Of a stretch of DNA of 64,000 nt, positions 1 to 7,762 are shown one piece after another; the first letter of the stretch is position 1, and each line of letters opens with the position of its first letter. This DNA is from Desulfobotulus pelophilus (GTDB lineage Bacteria; Desulfobacterota; Desulfobacteria; Desulfobacterales; ASO4-4). The stretch covers positions 1 to 64,000 of the forward strand of contig NZ_JAPFPW010000006.1 in the NCBI RefSeq assembly GCF_026155325.1, given 5' to 3'. The position numbers were made by a program, and so were the translations under genes. The notes beneath the pieces were generated by a model. It did not search any database and was not told the DNA's origin. It worked only from the letters and a program-made list of their open reading frames with translations.

Positions 1-15
1 TAATAGGAGATTGAT

Positions 16-909
16 ATGGAAATTTTTTTCCCCGTATCCGGCCTCAGCCTGAACCCTTTGATCCCGGTTCTGATAGGTTTTGTCCTCTCATTTTTTTGCT
101 CCATGGGGGGCATATCCGGAGCCTTTCTTCTTCTTCCCGTTCAGATGAGTTTTCTTGGTTTTACAACGCCCTCTGTCAGCGCCACCAATCAACTTTATAA
201 TATTGTCGCCATACCCAGTGGAGTATGGCGTTTTTATAAGGAAGGCCGTCTCATAACCCCTCTGGTCCGTGCCGTGGTTATCGGCACCCTCCCTGGTGTT
301 TTCATAGGAGCCTTTGTACGCATTACCTATATGCCTGATGCATCTATGTTTAAACTGTTTGTGGGGTGTGTTCTCCTGTATATTGGCATCCGCATGGTCC
401 GGGATCTTCTGGGAAAGAAAAAAAGCAGCGTAGCCCCCGGCCAGGGCACCGGCCGTGTGGAGGTGTTGCCTTCTGGTTATCTGGAAATACGCTTTCTCTT
501 TCAGGGTCAGGAATATTATGTTGGCGCCTGGGGTATTATGGCTTTAAGCGGTGTTGTGGGCATTATAGGAGGAATTTACGGAATTGGCGGAGGGGCGATT
601 ATAGCACCATTCTTTGTATCGGTTTTCGGACTTCCCGTATATACCGTTGCAGGTGCCGCTCTCATGGGGACCTTCATCACCAGCGTTGCCGGCGTTATTT
701 TTTATCAGGGGCTGGCTCTCCTGTATCCCGAGCAGGCCATATCCCCGGACTGGCTTCTGGGGATTCTCTTTGGTATCGGCGGTTTTATCGGTATGTACTG
801 TGGAGCAAGAACACAGAAATTTGTTCCTGAGCGTTGGATAAAGTGGGGACTCTGTCTTGTGATTGCCTGGACCGCAGGTCACTATATTCTGGGTTATTTC
901 TTCGGGTGA
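16..909 (+). CDS. TauE/SafE family membrane transporter
   Basis: Multi-pass inner-membrane protein of the TauE/SafE (DUF81) family, whose members are linked to movement of sulfite, sulfonates and similar anions. Hydrophobic stretches alternate over all 297 residues, and the two related glycine-rich halves of the family are visible (SMGGISGAF near residue 32, YGIGGGAIIAPF near residue 188). The ATG follows TAGGAG at normal spacing. The 3' end overlaps the convergent GTPase gene by 16 bp, so no terminator separates them. In a sulfate reducer a sulfur-anion role is plausible, but no neighbour fixes the substrate. Confidence 0.88.
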   Translation: MEIFFPVSGLSLNPLIPVLIGFVLSFFCSMGGISGAFLLLPVQMSFLGFTTPSVSATNQLYNIVAIPSGVWRFYKEGRLITPLVRAVVIGTLPGVFIGAFVRITYMPDASMFKLFVGCVLLYIGIRMVRDLLGKKKSSVAPGQGTGRVEVLPSGYLEIRFLFQGQEYYVGAWGIMALSGVVGIIGGIYGIGGGAIIAPFFVSVFGLPVYTVAGAALMGTFITSVAGVIFYQGLALLYPEQAISPDWLLGILFGIGGFIGMYCGARTQKFVPERWIKWGLCLVIAWTAGHYILGYFFG

Positions 910-2303
910 GAACCAGAAGCAAGCCGACTCAGAACAGAAGCAATGGTGTCATCCGTCTCCTTTCTTATATTTTCCTGAAGTTTTCGCCTGGCTGCATCGC
1001 GGATAAAAGCAGCCAGGCGTTTTCGTTCATCCCCTTCCAGCAGGTACAGAAGACTTGTTTCTACGGGATGCCTCTCTTTCTCCCGCGTGGCATGGGGCCT
1101 TGTAATCAGGGCATGAAAAAGAAGCAGGCTCCGGTCCAGCACCATCCAGGGAATTCTTGTATCCTTTACAGGGCCGATACATATTTCAACGCCACTGATG
1201 CGGACACCTGCCATGCGCCTTGCATCTCCGCTGCGGGTTCCGAAGTAACTCCAGGCGGCACCGGCCACTCCGCCTGCTGCCGTCACCAGCCCCAGAGCTG
1301 CACCTCCAAGGGCAAGGTCCACACCGGCTGCAACGGCAGCACCGGCTCCACCACCAAGAGCGGCCAGCTGCCTGCGGGAAAGTCCGAACATGTGAAAGGC
1401 TTCTTTGGAAAGAAGATCCGTCTCCACCAAAGCAAGAAGGTCAGGAGACGGTGCAAAAAAACGGTGCCTGAAAGTATCCCTCAGGCTGTTCCAGCATCGT
1501 TCCTCCAGCTTCCGGATACCTTCTTGCCACTGCCCTGTCATTTTACGGGAAAGTTCTTCCACGCCCGCTGCATCCGGGGCTTCCCTTTTCAATGAAAAAG
1601 AGGCGACCCCTGCCAGCAGATCACTGATTCTTGCTGCCGACTCAGCAATACGTTTTTCCCAGTCCTGCTCCAGCTCCCGTATGACAGGATGCAGCACCGG
1701 CTCAACATCGGGATCCATGGCACGCAGGGCTCCAAGAAGGCGCATGCGTTCCCGGAATCCAGCGGTCAGGGCATTGAATACATGAACAGCATTAAATGTT
1801 TTTCTCAGAGCTGTTTTCCATTCCTCCACATCCTCTGCTGTATTTTTTGGATTGATGATAGCCATCCGTGGCAGCCCAACCAGTCTGAGAATTTCCATTT
1901 CCGCAAGATCACTTTTGCGGACAGGGCGTGCAGCATCCACAACATAAAGAATGCCTGCTCCCCGGGCAAGGGCGGAAAAAATCTGGCATTCATCCCTGAA
2001 ATCAGGATCACCCGAATGACTTTCAAAAAATGCCCGGGCCAGATTTTTTCCCGTGTAAAGCGGTTCATGGGCCCGGATCCACTCCAGGGCACGCCGGGGA
2101 GACTGAAACCCCGGCGTATCGGTGAATAAGAGTCTTATCACATCCCCGGATTGAACAGGATAGGCACGGCTTTCAAGGGTTTCTCCGGGCCATGGGCTGA
2201 TACGGATAGTGTCGTCCTCCACAAGGGTGGCAACAACCGATGATTTTCCTTCATTGGGGTGGCCCACAACGGCGAATTCGAGCTTCAGCTTATCCAATGT
2301 CAT
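894..2303 (-). CDS. GTPase with DUF3482 domain
   Basis: P-loop GTPase of 469 residues in the Era/MnmE-like (TRAFAC) class. A G1 loop GHPNEGKS lies at 14-21, a G3 motif DTPGF at 63-67, and a weak G4 candidate NPKN at 152-155 instead of (N/T)KxD, so guanine specificity may be unusual. The C-terminal half is the DUF3482 region, with a glycine/alanine-rich hydrophobic segment around 310-355 that could insert into or lie on the membrane. SD GGAG precedes the ATG by 8 nt. The start overlaps the end of the upstream DUF2868 gene by 14 nt, so the two are translationally coupled. The pairing of these two DUFs recurs in proteobacteria; the cellular role is unknown. Confidence 0.85.
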   Translation of the reverse strand: MTLDKLKLEFAVVGHPNEGKSSVVATLVEDDTIRISPWPGETLESRAYPVQSGDVIRLLFTDTPGFQSPRRALEWIRAHEPLYTGKNLARAFFESHSGDPDFRDECQIFSALARGAGILYVVDAARPVRKSDLAEMEILRLVGLPRMAIINPKNTAEDVEEWKTALRKTFNAVHVFNALTAGFRERMRLLGALRAMDPDVEPVLHPVIRELEQDWEKRIAESAARISDLLAGVASFSLKREAPDAAGVEELSRKMTGQWQEGIRKLEERCWNSLRDTFRHRFFAPSPDLLALVETDLLSKEAFHMFGLSRRQLAALGGGAGAAVAAGVDLALGGAALGLVTAAGGVAGAAWSYFGTRSGDARRMAGVRISGVEICIGPVKDTRIPWMVLDRSLLLFHALITRPHATREKERHPVETSLLYLLEGDERKRLAAFIRDAARRKLQENIRKETDDTIASVLSRLASGSHPKK

Positions 2304-3762
2304 GGGAGGTCTCCAGCTGCATAATGGGCCGTGGTTCTCTCAGTCCTTCCAGGCGTCTGGACCAGATGAGTATATCCGTCTTCTCTGCCCTACCCCCTTT
2401 CCTGTCCACACGACCTACGGGCCAAATCCACAACGGCCCCCTGATTGCTTCCGCTGCTTTTTTAAGAATCTGAACATCTTCATGAACCGGAGGCATGAAC
2501 ACTTCCATGGCCAGTACCCTCGGTCGGTCAGAATACGCTGTTTTTTCATGGAGAGTCTCAAGGTTAATAAAAAGACAATTTTCCGGTTTGCAACCCATTA
2601 CCCCGCTTGTTTCTTCAAGGATCAGTCCATGCAGACTTTCGGGTATTTCATCGTTGATCCAAAGCTCCCATTCCCGGATTGGTACAGATTCGACATGAGA
2701 AACTGGGCAAACGGAAGCAGACAATCCACTTCCTCTTTCCGGAGAGGCCGTGAAAAGAGCTTCCCTCCGGAGAAAAAAGCAGAGGTTGTGCACACGACTG
2801 TCCACCACCTCTACCTGATCAATGCGTCTATGAAACAGCTTTCGCGCCAGAAGAAAAAGAAAAAGCCTGGGCAGAAGACCATAAACGAGAAGGGCCATGG
2901 ACAAAAAAGTCCACCAGGATGTGAGATGATCATGGGTCAGTCCCCCTATTCCATCCTTTAGAATAATACGGGAACCTTCAATCTGTGCTGGATCAGGAAG
3001 GGTATGGGGCAGCAGGATGCTCCAGGGGGCGGATACCATGCGAACCATACGTGAAAAAGTTTCAGGAGGAAGGTTCAGGGTACTTTGCCAGGCAAAGGCA
3101 AGATCGCTGCCCACCACTTTGATAAGAAATCCGGAAAAAAGACCGAATACAAAAAAAAGGCCTGCCATTTGAAATGCGTAAAAGGCAAGGGAAAAAATCA
3201 GCGGCTGGTATCGGGCGTACAATTCTTGTATACGACTGTTTCTGGATTTGAGAAAATCCCGGGCATGGGACGGGATTCTTTTTTCTGTACCAAGCAGCAT
3301 GCGGCTAAAGAGCCACTGTAAAACGGAAAAAAAAAGCTTATAGGTTACGGGGAGCTTTTTTTTCCGGAATAAAACCAGCCCAAGGCTGAAGATCACAGTA
3401 AGCAGGGGCAGTGCAACAAAAACAGTAAGAGCATAAAGAAGATTGACAGGTGTTATGCCATCATAGCGCAGAGTGGCCAGTGCCATAAAAAATCCTGTCA
3501 AAAAACCGGCAATCCCCAGCAGGGCAATGGCAAGGCGCAGGGCAGCCAGTACTCTCACTCCGGGCATGGGCCTGCCAGCCTCAGAACCGGCTTCTCTGCG
3601 GCGGTGATCCAACCATATGGTGAGGCATTCCCCATCCGTCATTTCAGGAGATATGAATGCGGCTATGCGCTGGTTGCGCAGATCCGCTTCCCTGCTTCCT
3701 GCGTCCAGCTCAAGAAACCACTCTGTATCCACAAGGGAAGCTATTGTATGATGTTGTTTCAT
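2290..3762 (-). CDS. DUF2868 membrane protein, partner of the DUF3482 GTPase
   Basis: Integral membrane protein of 490 residues matching DUF2868 (N-terminal part LVDTEWFLELDAGSREADLR, then hydrophobic segments). About four membrane segments are visible near residues 72-98, 105-130, 190-220 and 290-312, with large cytoplasmic stretches between and after them. The gene overlaps the following GTPase by 14 nt, and the two are expected to act together. SD before the ATG at 3762 is weak. It is divergent from the HD-domain gene, sharing a roughly 220-bp promoter region. No enzymatic motif was recognised. Confidence 0.8.
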   Translation of the reverse strand: MKQHHTIASLVDTEWFLELDAGSREADLRNQRIAAFISPEMTDGECLTIWLDHRRREAGSEAGRPMPGVRVLAALRLAIALLGIAGFLTGFFMALATLRYDGITPVNLLYALTVFVALPLLTVIFSLGLVLFRKKKLPVTYKLFFSVLQWLFSRMLLGTEKRIPSHARDFLKSRNSRIQELYARYQPLIFSLAFYAFQMAGLFFVFGLFSGFLIKVVGSDLAFAWQSTLNLPPETFSRMVRMVSAPWSILLPHTLPDPAQIEGSRIILKDGIGGLTHDHLTSWWTFLSMALLVYGLLPRLFLFLLARKLFHRRIDQVEVVDSRVHNLCFFLRREALFTASPERGSGLSASVCPVSHVESVPIREWELWINDEIPESLHGLILEETSGVMGCKPENCLFINLETLHEKTAYSDRPRVLAMEVFMPPVHEDVQILKKAAEAIRGPLWIWPVGRVDRKGGRAEKTDILIWSRRLEGLREPRPIMQLETSHDIG

Positions 3763-3985
3763 GATTGATGACTATGCCCGATCCTATATGGGGTCTGTAT
3801 CTGTCCATGATGGCTTGTGGTCCGCCCTGTGGCCTGAATGGCAATGGAAGGAAGCAACTGTTCAATGCCGGTTTGAAAGCCTGCATTCCGGCTGCATGAC
3901 AGACTTTATATTTTCTTCACCGTACCAGTTTGCTACTTTAAAGGTGAAAAACGCTTTATTCAAGAACTCTTCAGGGAGTCAGGGA

Positions 3986-4855
3986 ATGAATGAAGAAAAA
4001 CTAGCTGCAAAAATTCTCAGTCAGTACAGGCTGAACCCCTTTGGAACCCATGGTGTATCCCACTGGGCAAGGGTAATGGAAAATGGGCTGCGTCTCTGTC
4101 TTGAAAATGGTGCGGACCAGGATGTTATCCGTTATTTTGCTCTTTTTCACGATTCGTGCAGAAGAAATGAGGGCTTGGATTTTAACCATGGCCTCCGGGG
4201 TGCTAATCTGGCGCGACGTCTGCGGCGGGATTTTATCAGGCTGAATGATACTCAGCTTGAACTTCTGGTACTGGCCTGCAGGGACCACACCAAAGGCAGA
4301 ACAAAAGCCCATATCACTATTCAAACCTGCTGGGATGCGGACAGGCTGGATCTCGGGCGTGTGGGAAAAATTCCAGACCCGGCCCGTCTCTGCACAGAAG
4401 CGGCCAAACATCCGGAAACCATTGCATGGGCAACGGAGAGGGCTTCCCGCCGGATAGTGCCCGAGTGGATTTGGAATGCCTGGGGTTTAAAGGCCCTGCG
4501 TTTTAACGACAAAGGCCTACCTTGGCTGGACAGGCAAATGGTTGCCCGCATCCTTAAGCGAGTCACCTGTGGTTTTTTATACCGTGAAAGGGTGGATATG
4601 GCAGAAGATAAACAAATCCGGGACTTCCTTGAGATGTTGACGTCCATGCAGCACTATAATTACAGTTACCGTTCGGAAGCCATTATGGAAATGAAGGAGC
4701 ATATCATGCCCCTGATTCCGGATATGGCCCATACAGATGTTATTCGCATGTGGCTGGCACTGGCACTGGCCCTTAAGGATCTCTATCATATGCCTCGATC
4801 CCGTTTGGCCGCCATACTTGCCAAAGGGCTGCCTCAGCCACAAGAACGGGAATAA
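3986..4855 (+). CDS. HD-domain (metal-dependent phosphohydrolase-like) protein
   Basis: A 289-residue protein with an N-terminal HD fold: HGVSHWxRV at 22-30, the HD pair at 55-56 in LFHDS, then CRDHTKG and a CWDADRLDLGRVG motif, the usual metal ligand order. HD proteins hydrolyse phosphate esters of nucleotides or small molecules, but the substrate cannot be read here. The last ~110 residues match nothing I recognise. I chose the ATG at 3986, which is preceded by CAGGGAGTCAGGGA and starts just before the homologous part; the open frame extends 75 codons further upstream without support. It lies 58 nt before rtcB on the same strand and is probably co-transcribed. Confidence 0.72.
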   Translation: MNEEKLAAKILSQYRLNPFGTHGVSHWARVMENGLRLCLENGADQDVIRYFALFHDSCRRNEGLDFNHGLRGANLARRLRRDFIRLNDTQLELLVLACRDHTKGRTKAHITIQTCWDADRLDLGRVGKIPDPARLCTEAAKHPETIAWATERASRRIVPEWIWNAWGLKALRFNDKGLPWLDRQMVARILKRVTCGFLYRERVDMAEDKQIRDFLEMLTSMQHYNYSYRSEAIMEMKEHIMPLIPDMAHTDVIRMWLALALALKDLYHMPRSRLAAILAKGLPQPQERE

Positions 4856-4913
4856 GCACATCCGCACTCCCTCTTGCTTACGGATGCAACAGCATACTGT
4901 CAGAGGTGATCCC

Positions 4914-6110
4914 ATGAAGCAGAATTTAAAAAATATGTCAGGAGTTCCCATCCGGTCATGGTGTCAGGATCCCGGCCCCCTTACCATGACTCAGGCTGAA
5001 AATCTTGCTCGTCACCCGAGAATTTTCAGCCATGTTGCCCTGATGCCAGACTGTCATCCCGGTTACGGTATGCCCATCGGTGGAGTGGCAGCGTTCAGAG
5101 ATGCCGTTGTTCCTAATGCCGTGGGTGTGGATATCGGATGCGGTATGTGCGCGCTGGCAACAGACAGTAAGGGGAAACCGGATAAAACCTTGTTGCAGCA
5201 CATGATTGCGCGGATTCAAAAAAGGATTCCAACGGGTTTTAACCGACATAAAAGCGCGCAGCACTGGGATGGCCTGGAAGAATACAGGGAAAAACTCTCC
5301 AGAAAGCCCGGCTGGATGGGCAAGGAAAGTCTCCTCATAGCCGCTCAAAGTCTCGGGACTCTGGGTGGTGGAAATCATTTTATCGAAATTCAGGTGGACA
5401 GAGAAGACCGTGTCTGGGCCATGATCCATTCAGGATCCCGCAATCTTGGCAAAACCATTGCAGAATATTATCACAGAGAAGCTCTGAAGCAGAATCGGAA
5501 AGAGACAATTGTCCTGCCCTCTGAGGATCTGGCCTTTTTGGATGTTCACTGTGCAAAGGGAAAGGATTATATTCGCGACATGTCCTTTGCCCTTGCCTTT
5601 GCCGGAGAAAACCGAAGACGCATGATGCATACCCTGAAAGCAATTCTTGCCGATACTCTGGGGTGCGGTTTTGAGAACGAGGTAAATATTCACCACAATT
5701 ATGCTGCAGAAGAAACCCATTTCGGATACCGGGTATGGGTGCACCGTAAAGGAGCCACTGCCGCTCACAAAGGAATCAGGGGCATCATTCCGGGATCCAT
5801 GGGCAGCCCTTCCTATATTGTGGAGGGTCTTGGTAATCCGGATTCCTTTTGCTCCTGCGCCCACGGGGCAGGCCGTGTTATGGGTCGTAATGAGGCCTGC
5901 CGAAAACTCGATGCTGCCGACGTTGCCCGTTCCATGCAAGGTATTGTGCATGGAGATTTCCCCAAGATCCGGAAAGGCCCTCTGAAGGGCATGTATGATT
6001 TTGGGGAAGCACCCGGTGCATACAAAGACATTGATACAGTTATGGCCTGCCAGTCCGATCTGGTCACTGTTCTAACACGCCTGCAGCCACTGGCAGTGGT
6101 AAAAGGCTGA
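4914..6110 (+). CDS. rtcB: RNA-splicing ligase RtcB
   Basis: RtcB joins RNA ends carrying 2',3'-cyclic phosphate or 3'-phosphate to 5'-hydroxyl using GTP and Mn2+, in tRNA or rRNA repair. The 398 residues cover the full bacterial length. Visible family motifs are MPDCHPG(Y)GMPIG, VGVDIGCGM (metal Asp73/Cys76), LGGGNHFIE, HNYAAEE, HRKGATAA, SPSYIVEG and the guanylated histidine in CAHGAGR. The start at 4914 follows AGAGGTGAT; the frame runs further upstream into the HD gene without homology. No rtcA or RtcR partner is in view. The HD protein upstream may be its functional partner. Confidence 0.95.
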   Translation: MKQNLKNMSGVPIRSWCQDPGPLTMTQAENLARHPRIFSHVALMPDCHPGYGMPIGGVAAFRDAVVPNAVGVDIGCGMCALATDSKGKPDKTLLQHMIARIQKRIPTGFNRHKSAQHWDGLEEYREKLSRKPGWMGKESLLIAAQSLGTLGGGNHFIEIQVDREDRVWAMIHSGSRNLGKTIAEYYHREALKQNRKETIVLPSEDLAFLDVHCAKGKDYIRDMSFALAFAGENRRRMMHTLKAILADTLGCGFENEVNIHHNYAAEETHFGYRVWVHRKGATAAHKGIRGIIPGSMGSPSYIVEGLGNPDSFCSCAHGAGRVMGRNEACRKLDAADVARSMQGIVHGDFPKIRKGPLKGMYDFGEAPGAYKDIDTVMACQSDLVTVLTRLQPLAVVKG

Positions 6111-6111
6111 T

Positions 6112-6154
6112 GAAAAACAGTAACCCCGACAGGGTCCATACCGAGGTTACTGTT
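6112..6154 (-). terminator. Probable intrinsic terminator after the ferredoxin gene
   Basis: Inverted repeat with 10-bp perfect arms (AACAGTAACC at 6116-6125, GGTTACTGTT at 6145-6154) and a 19-nt loop. Read on the minus strand the stem ends in a run of five T, as in a rho-independent terminator, about 65 nt past the ferredoxin stop. The same sequence starts 6 nt after the rtcB stop but lacks a T-run on the plus strand. Confidence 0.5.
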
Positions 6155-6217
6155 GATACTGTATCTGCCCAGAAAAACACAGGCATTCCGGCTGACCTTA
6201 TGCTGCTGCAGAGGCAA

Positions 6218-6409
6218 TTAAATAATTTCAATGGCAATGGCAAGAGTGAAACATACGTCGAGGCAGATTCCGCAGCCAATGCACTCGTCTGCGTTCACGG
6301 GGACGGATTTGCCATCCTTTAAAACAAAAACATTCTCGGGGCAAACTTCCACGCACTCTTCGCAGCCAACGCACTTGGTATCATCCACGATGGGGGTATT
6401 GGTGCTCAC
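6218..6409 (-). CDS. Small 2[4Fe-4S] ferredoxin
   Basis: A 63-residue bacterial-type ferredoxin for low-potential electron transfer in the cytoplasm. Two cluster motifs are present, CVGCEECVEVCP (residues 13-24) and CIGCGICLDVC (43-53). The second lacks the usual proline after its last cysteine (CF instead of CP), a common variation. Translation most likely starts at GTG (6407-6409), preceded by AAGGAG and AGGAAA. It is monocistronic: 440 bp lie upstream, and a hairpin with a T-run follows. The redox partner is not evident from neighbours. Confidence 0.88.
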   Translation of the reverse strand: MSTNTPIVDDTKCVGCEECVEVCPENVFVLKDGKSVPVNADECIGCGICLDVCFTLAIAIEII

Positions 6410-6849
6410 TTTCCTGCTCCTTATAAATTAAGTAAAAAATGAATTAAGGATGCCAAGCATCTTTATGGGTATAGGCGGGTAATTCATGCCAGAAAATGCC
6501 CGTCCCTCAACCCGTTTTTCCCAAAGTTTTTAATTATCAGGATGATCTATAAGGACTTCCCAAAGCCTCTGTCAATCCTTTTTATGGGATTTGGCATGCC
6601 ATAATATTCTCGACCTTCCTCCGACAAAAACACCCCTCTGATCATTTGCCATAAGCCATTATGTCCGCATGTCCTGTCTGTTTATAGGTACTCAAAAGCT
6701 CATTTCTCACTCGACGCAGATAAAAATACCTGATCGTTGTGATCAAATCTGAAACAACGGATGCTTTGCCGAGTGGGTTCCGGTCTTAATTAATTAAGGA
6801 TAAAACAAGACGAATTCAGGATTTTGGCATGCGAAGAATGCAACCATAT
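6410..6849. other. 440-bp AT-rich intergenic region
   Basis: No plausible reading frame with a ribosome-binding site was found. It should contain the promoter of the minus-strand ferredoxin. It also holds a TGATC-N5-GATCA dyad (6731-6745) and a TTAATTAATTAAGG tract (6786-6799). I see no tRNA-like or strong terminator fold. Confidence 0.5.
6731..6745. promoter_or_regulatory. Perfect TGATC-N5-GATCA inverted repeat
   Basis: The 15-bp dyad TGATCGTTGTGATCA lies about 320 bp upstream of the ferredoxin start and about 105 bp past the stop of the unknown gene at 6850-7674. It resembles CRP/FNR half-sites (TTGAT/ATCAA) but the spacing is wrong for FNR. Its function is unassigned. Confidence 0.25.
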
Positions 6850-7674
6850 TTAGCCCTCCTTGCCGGAAGAACCCAGACAATAAACCCATACAACTTCAGG
6901 CAGCTCTGAGGGCTTTGTTTTGAGCAAAGGGTCATTATTGAGATTCAACCGCAGAAGAATGCCGTTTTCGGGCAGATCTGGGTATGGGACAGAGGCATCA
7001 TCCGGCAGGATTATTTCTGCACATGACGGAAAAAGTTTTATAAGTATTTCTGCCGCATCAGGAAAATCCGTTACCCAGAAAAAAGGAGGCTGATTACAAC
7101 TTTGAAAAAGCCGGAGCCATGCCCGCATCCGTTGCTCCGGCCTGCATGGTGAAGAAAAAAACCTGCTGGCATTTCCCGGCGTATCCCCCACACCTCCTGC
7201 GAGAGCTGCCATCATATGGCGATGCGCATCATCCACCTTCCGCATTTCCCGGGCAAGCTCCAATTCTGCCCTGTCAAAGGCTTCCGCCTGCATCAGAAAA
7301 AAAGCTGACAGGGCAAGAGAGTCTGTACCTTTGCGGAATTCCGGGGACTCAACTCTTACCTCGCCCCGCATTTCACGGCTAAGGGCCCATGGACTGGGCT
7401 CCGGTTCTTCTTTGGGAGAGAACAGGTCAAGCACGGCTTCCTTTCCGAGCTGAGCCGCCCTCTGTTCCAGATCTTTTTTCATCAGCACCATGAAGGAGGG
7501 GTCTATTTCTTTGATCCGTAAGGGTACCAACCATCCTTCCTGCACTGCGGCGGCAGCATCCGGCCCCATTTCCGAGCCACCGGTATGGAGAATGAACAGG
7601 CGGGGAAAAAGGGAACGAAGATATCCGATGGATGCAGCAGGCATATCCAGAAAAGGGAAGTAAAGCATATCCAT
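6850..7674 (-). CDS. Uncharacterised protein downstream of the cysteine synthase-CysRS fusion
   Basis: A 274-residue soluble-looking protein that I do not recognise. It starts MDMLYFPFLDMPAASIGYL, has a charged, probably helical middle (residues ~65-170, rich in E, R and K) and a hydrophobic C-terminal part with FFWVTDFPDAAEILIKLFP. There is no signal peptide or metal motif. The start at 7674 is chosen because AAGGAG lies 9 nt upstream; an earlier in-frame ATG at 7701 would place that SD inside the gene. It follows the fusion gene by 88 nt on the same strand and could be the last gene of the tmk-led unit. Confidence 0.6.
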   Translation of the reverse strand: MDMLYFPFLDMPAASIGYLRSLFPRLFILHTGGSEMGPDAAAAVQEGWLVPLRIKEIDPSFMVLMKKDLEQRAAQLGKEAVLDLFSPKEEPEPSPWALSREMRGEVRVESPEFRKGTDSLALSAFFLMQAEAFDRAELELAREMRKVDDAHRHMMAALAGGVGDTPGNASRFFSSPCRPEQRMRAWLRLFQSCNQPPFFWVTDFPDAAEILIKLFPSCAEIILPDDASVPYPDLPENGILLRLNLNNDPLLKTKPSELPEVVWVYCLGSSGKEG

Positions 7675-7762
7675 GATGCAAGGCTCCTTGTACCGTTTCA
7701 TGTAAGGGGAGACAAACCGACCCTACCTTGTCTGCAGGTATCCTTTTGGAAGGTTCATGTAG

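Noticed and set aside
834-1595. 253-codon plus-strand frame opposite the DUF3482 GTPase
   Set aside because: Antisense shadow; the minus-strand frame carries the P-loop and the DUF3482 region.
6110-6322. 70-codon plus-strand frame overlapping the rtcB stop
   Set aside because: Overlaps the ferredoxin gene in antisense and contains the terminator-like hairpin; no domain or SD.
6731-6745. FNR or CRP site
   Set aside because: The half-sites are similar, but the spacing (TGATC-N5-GATCA) does not fit the FNR TTGAT-N4-ATCAA or CRP spacing; kept only as an unassigned dyad.
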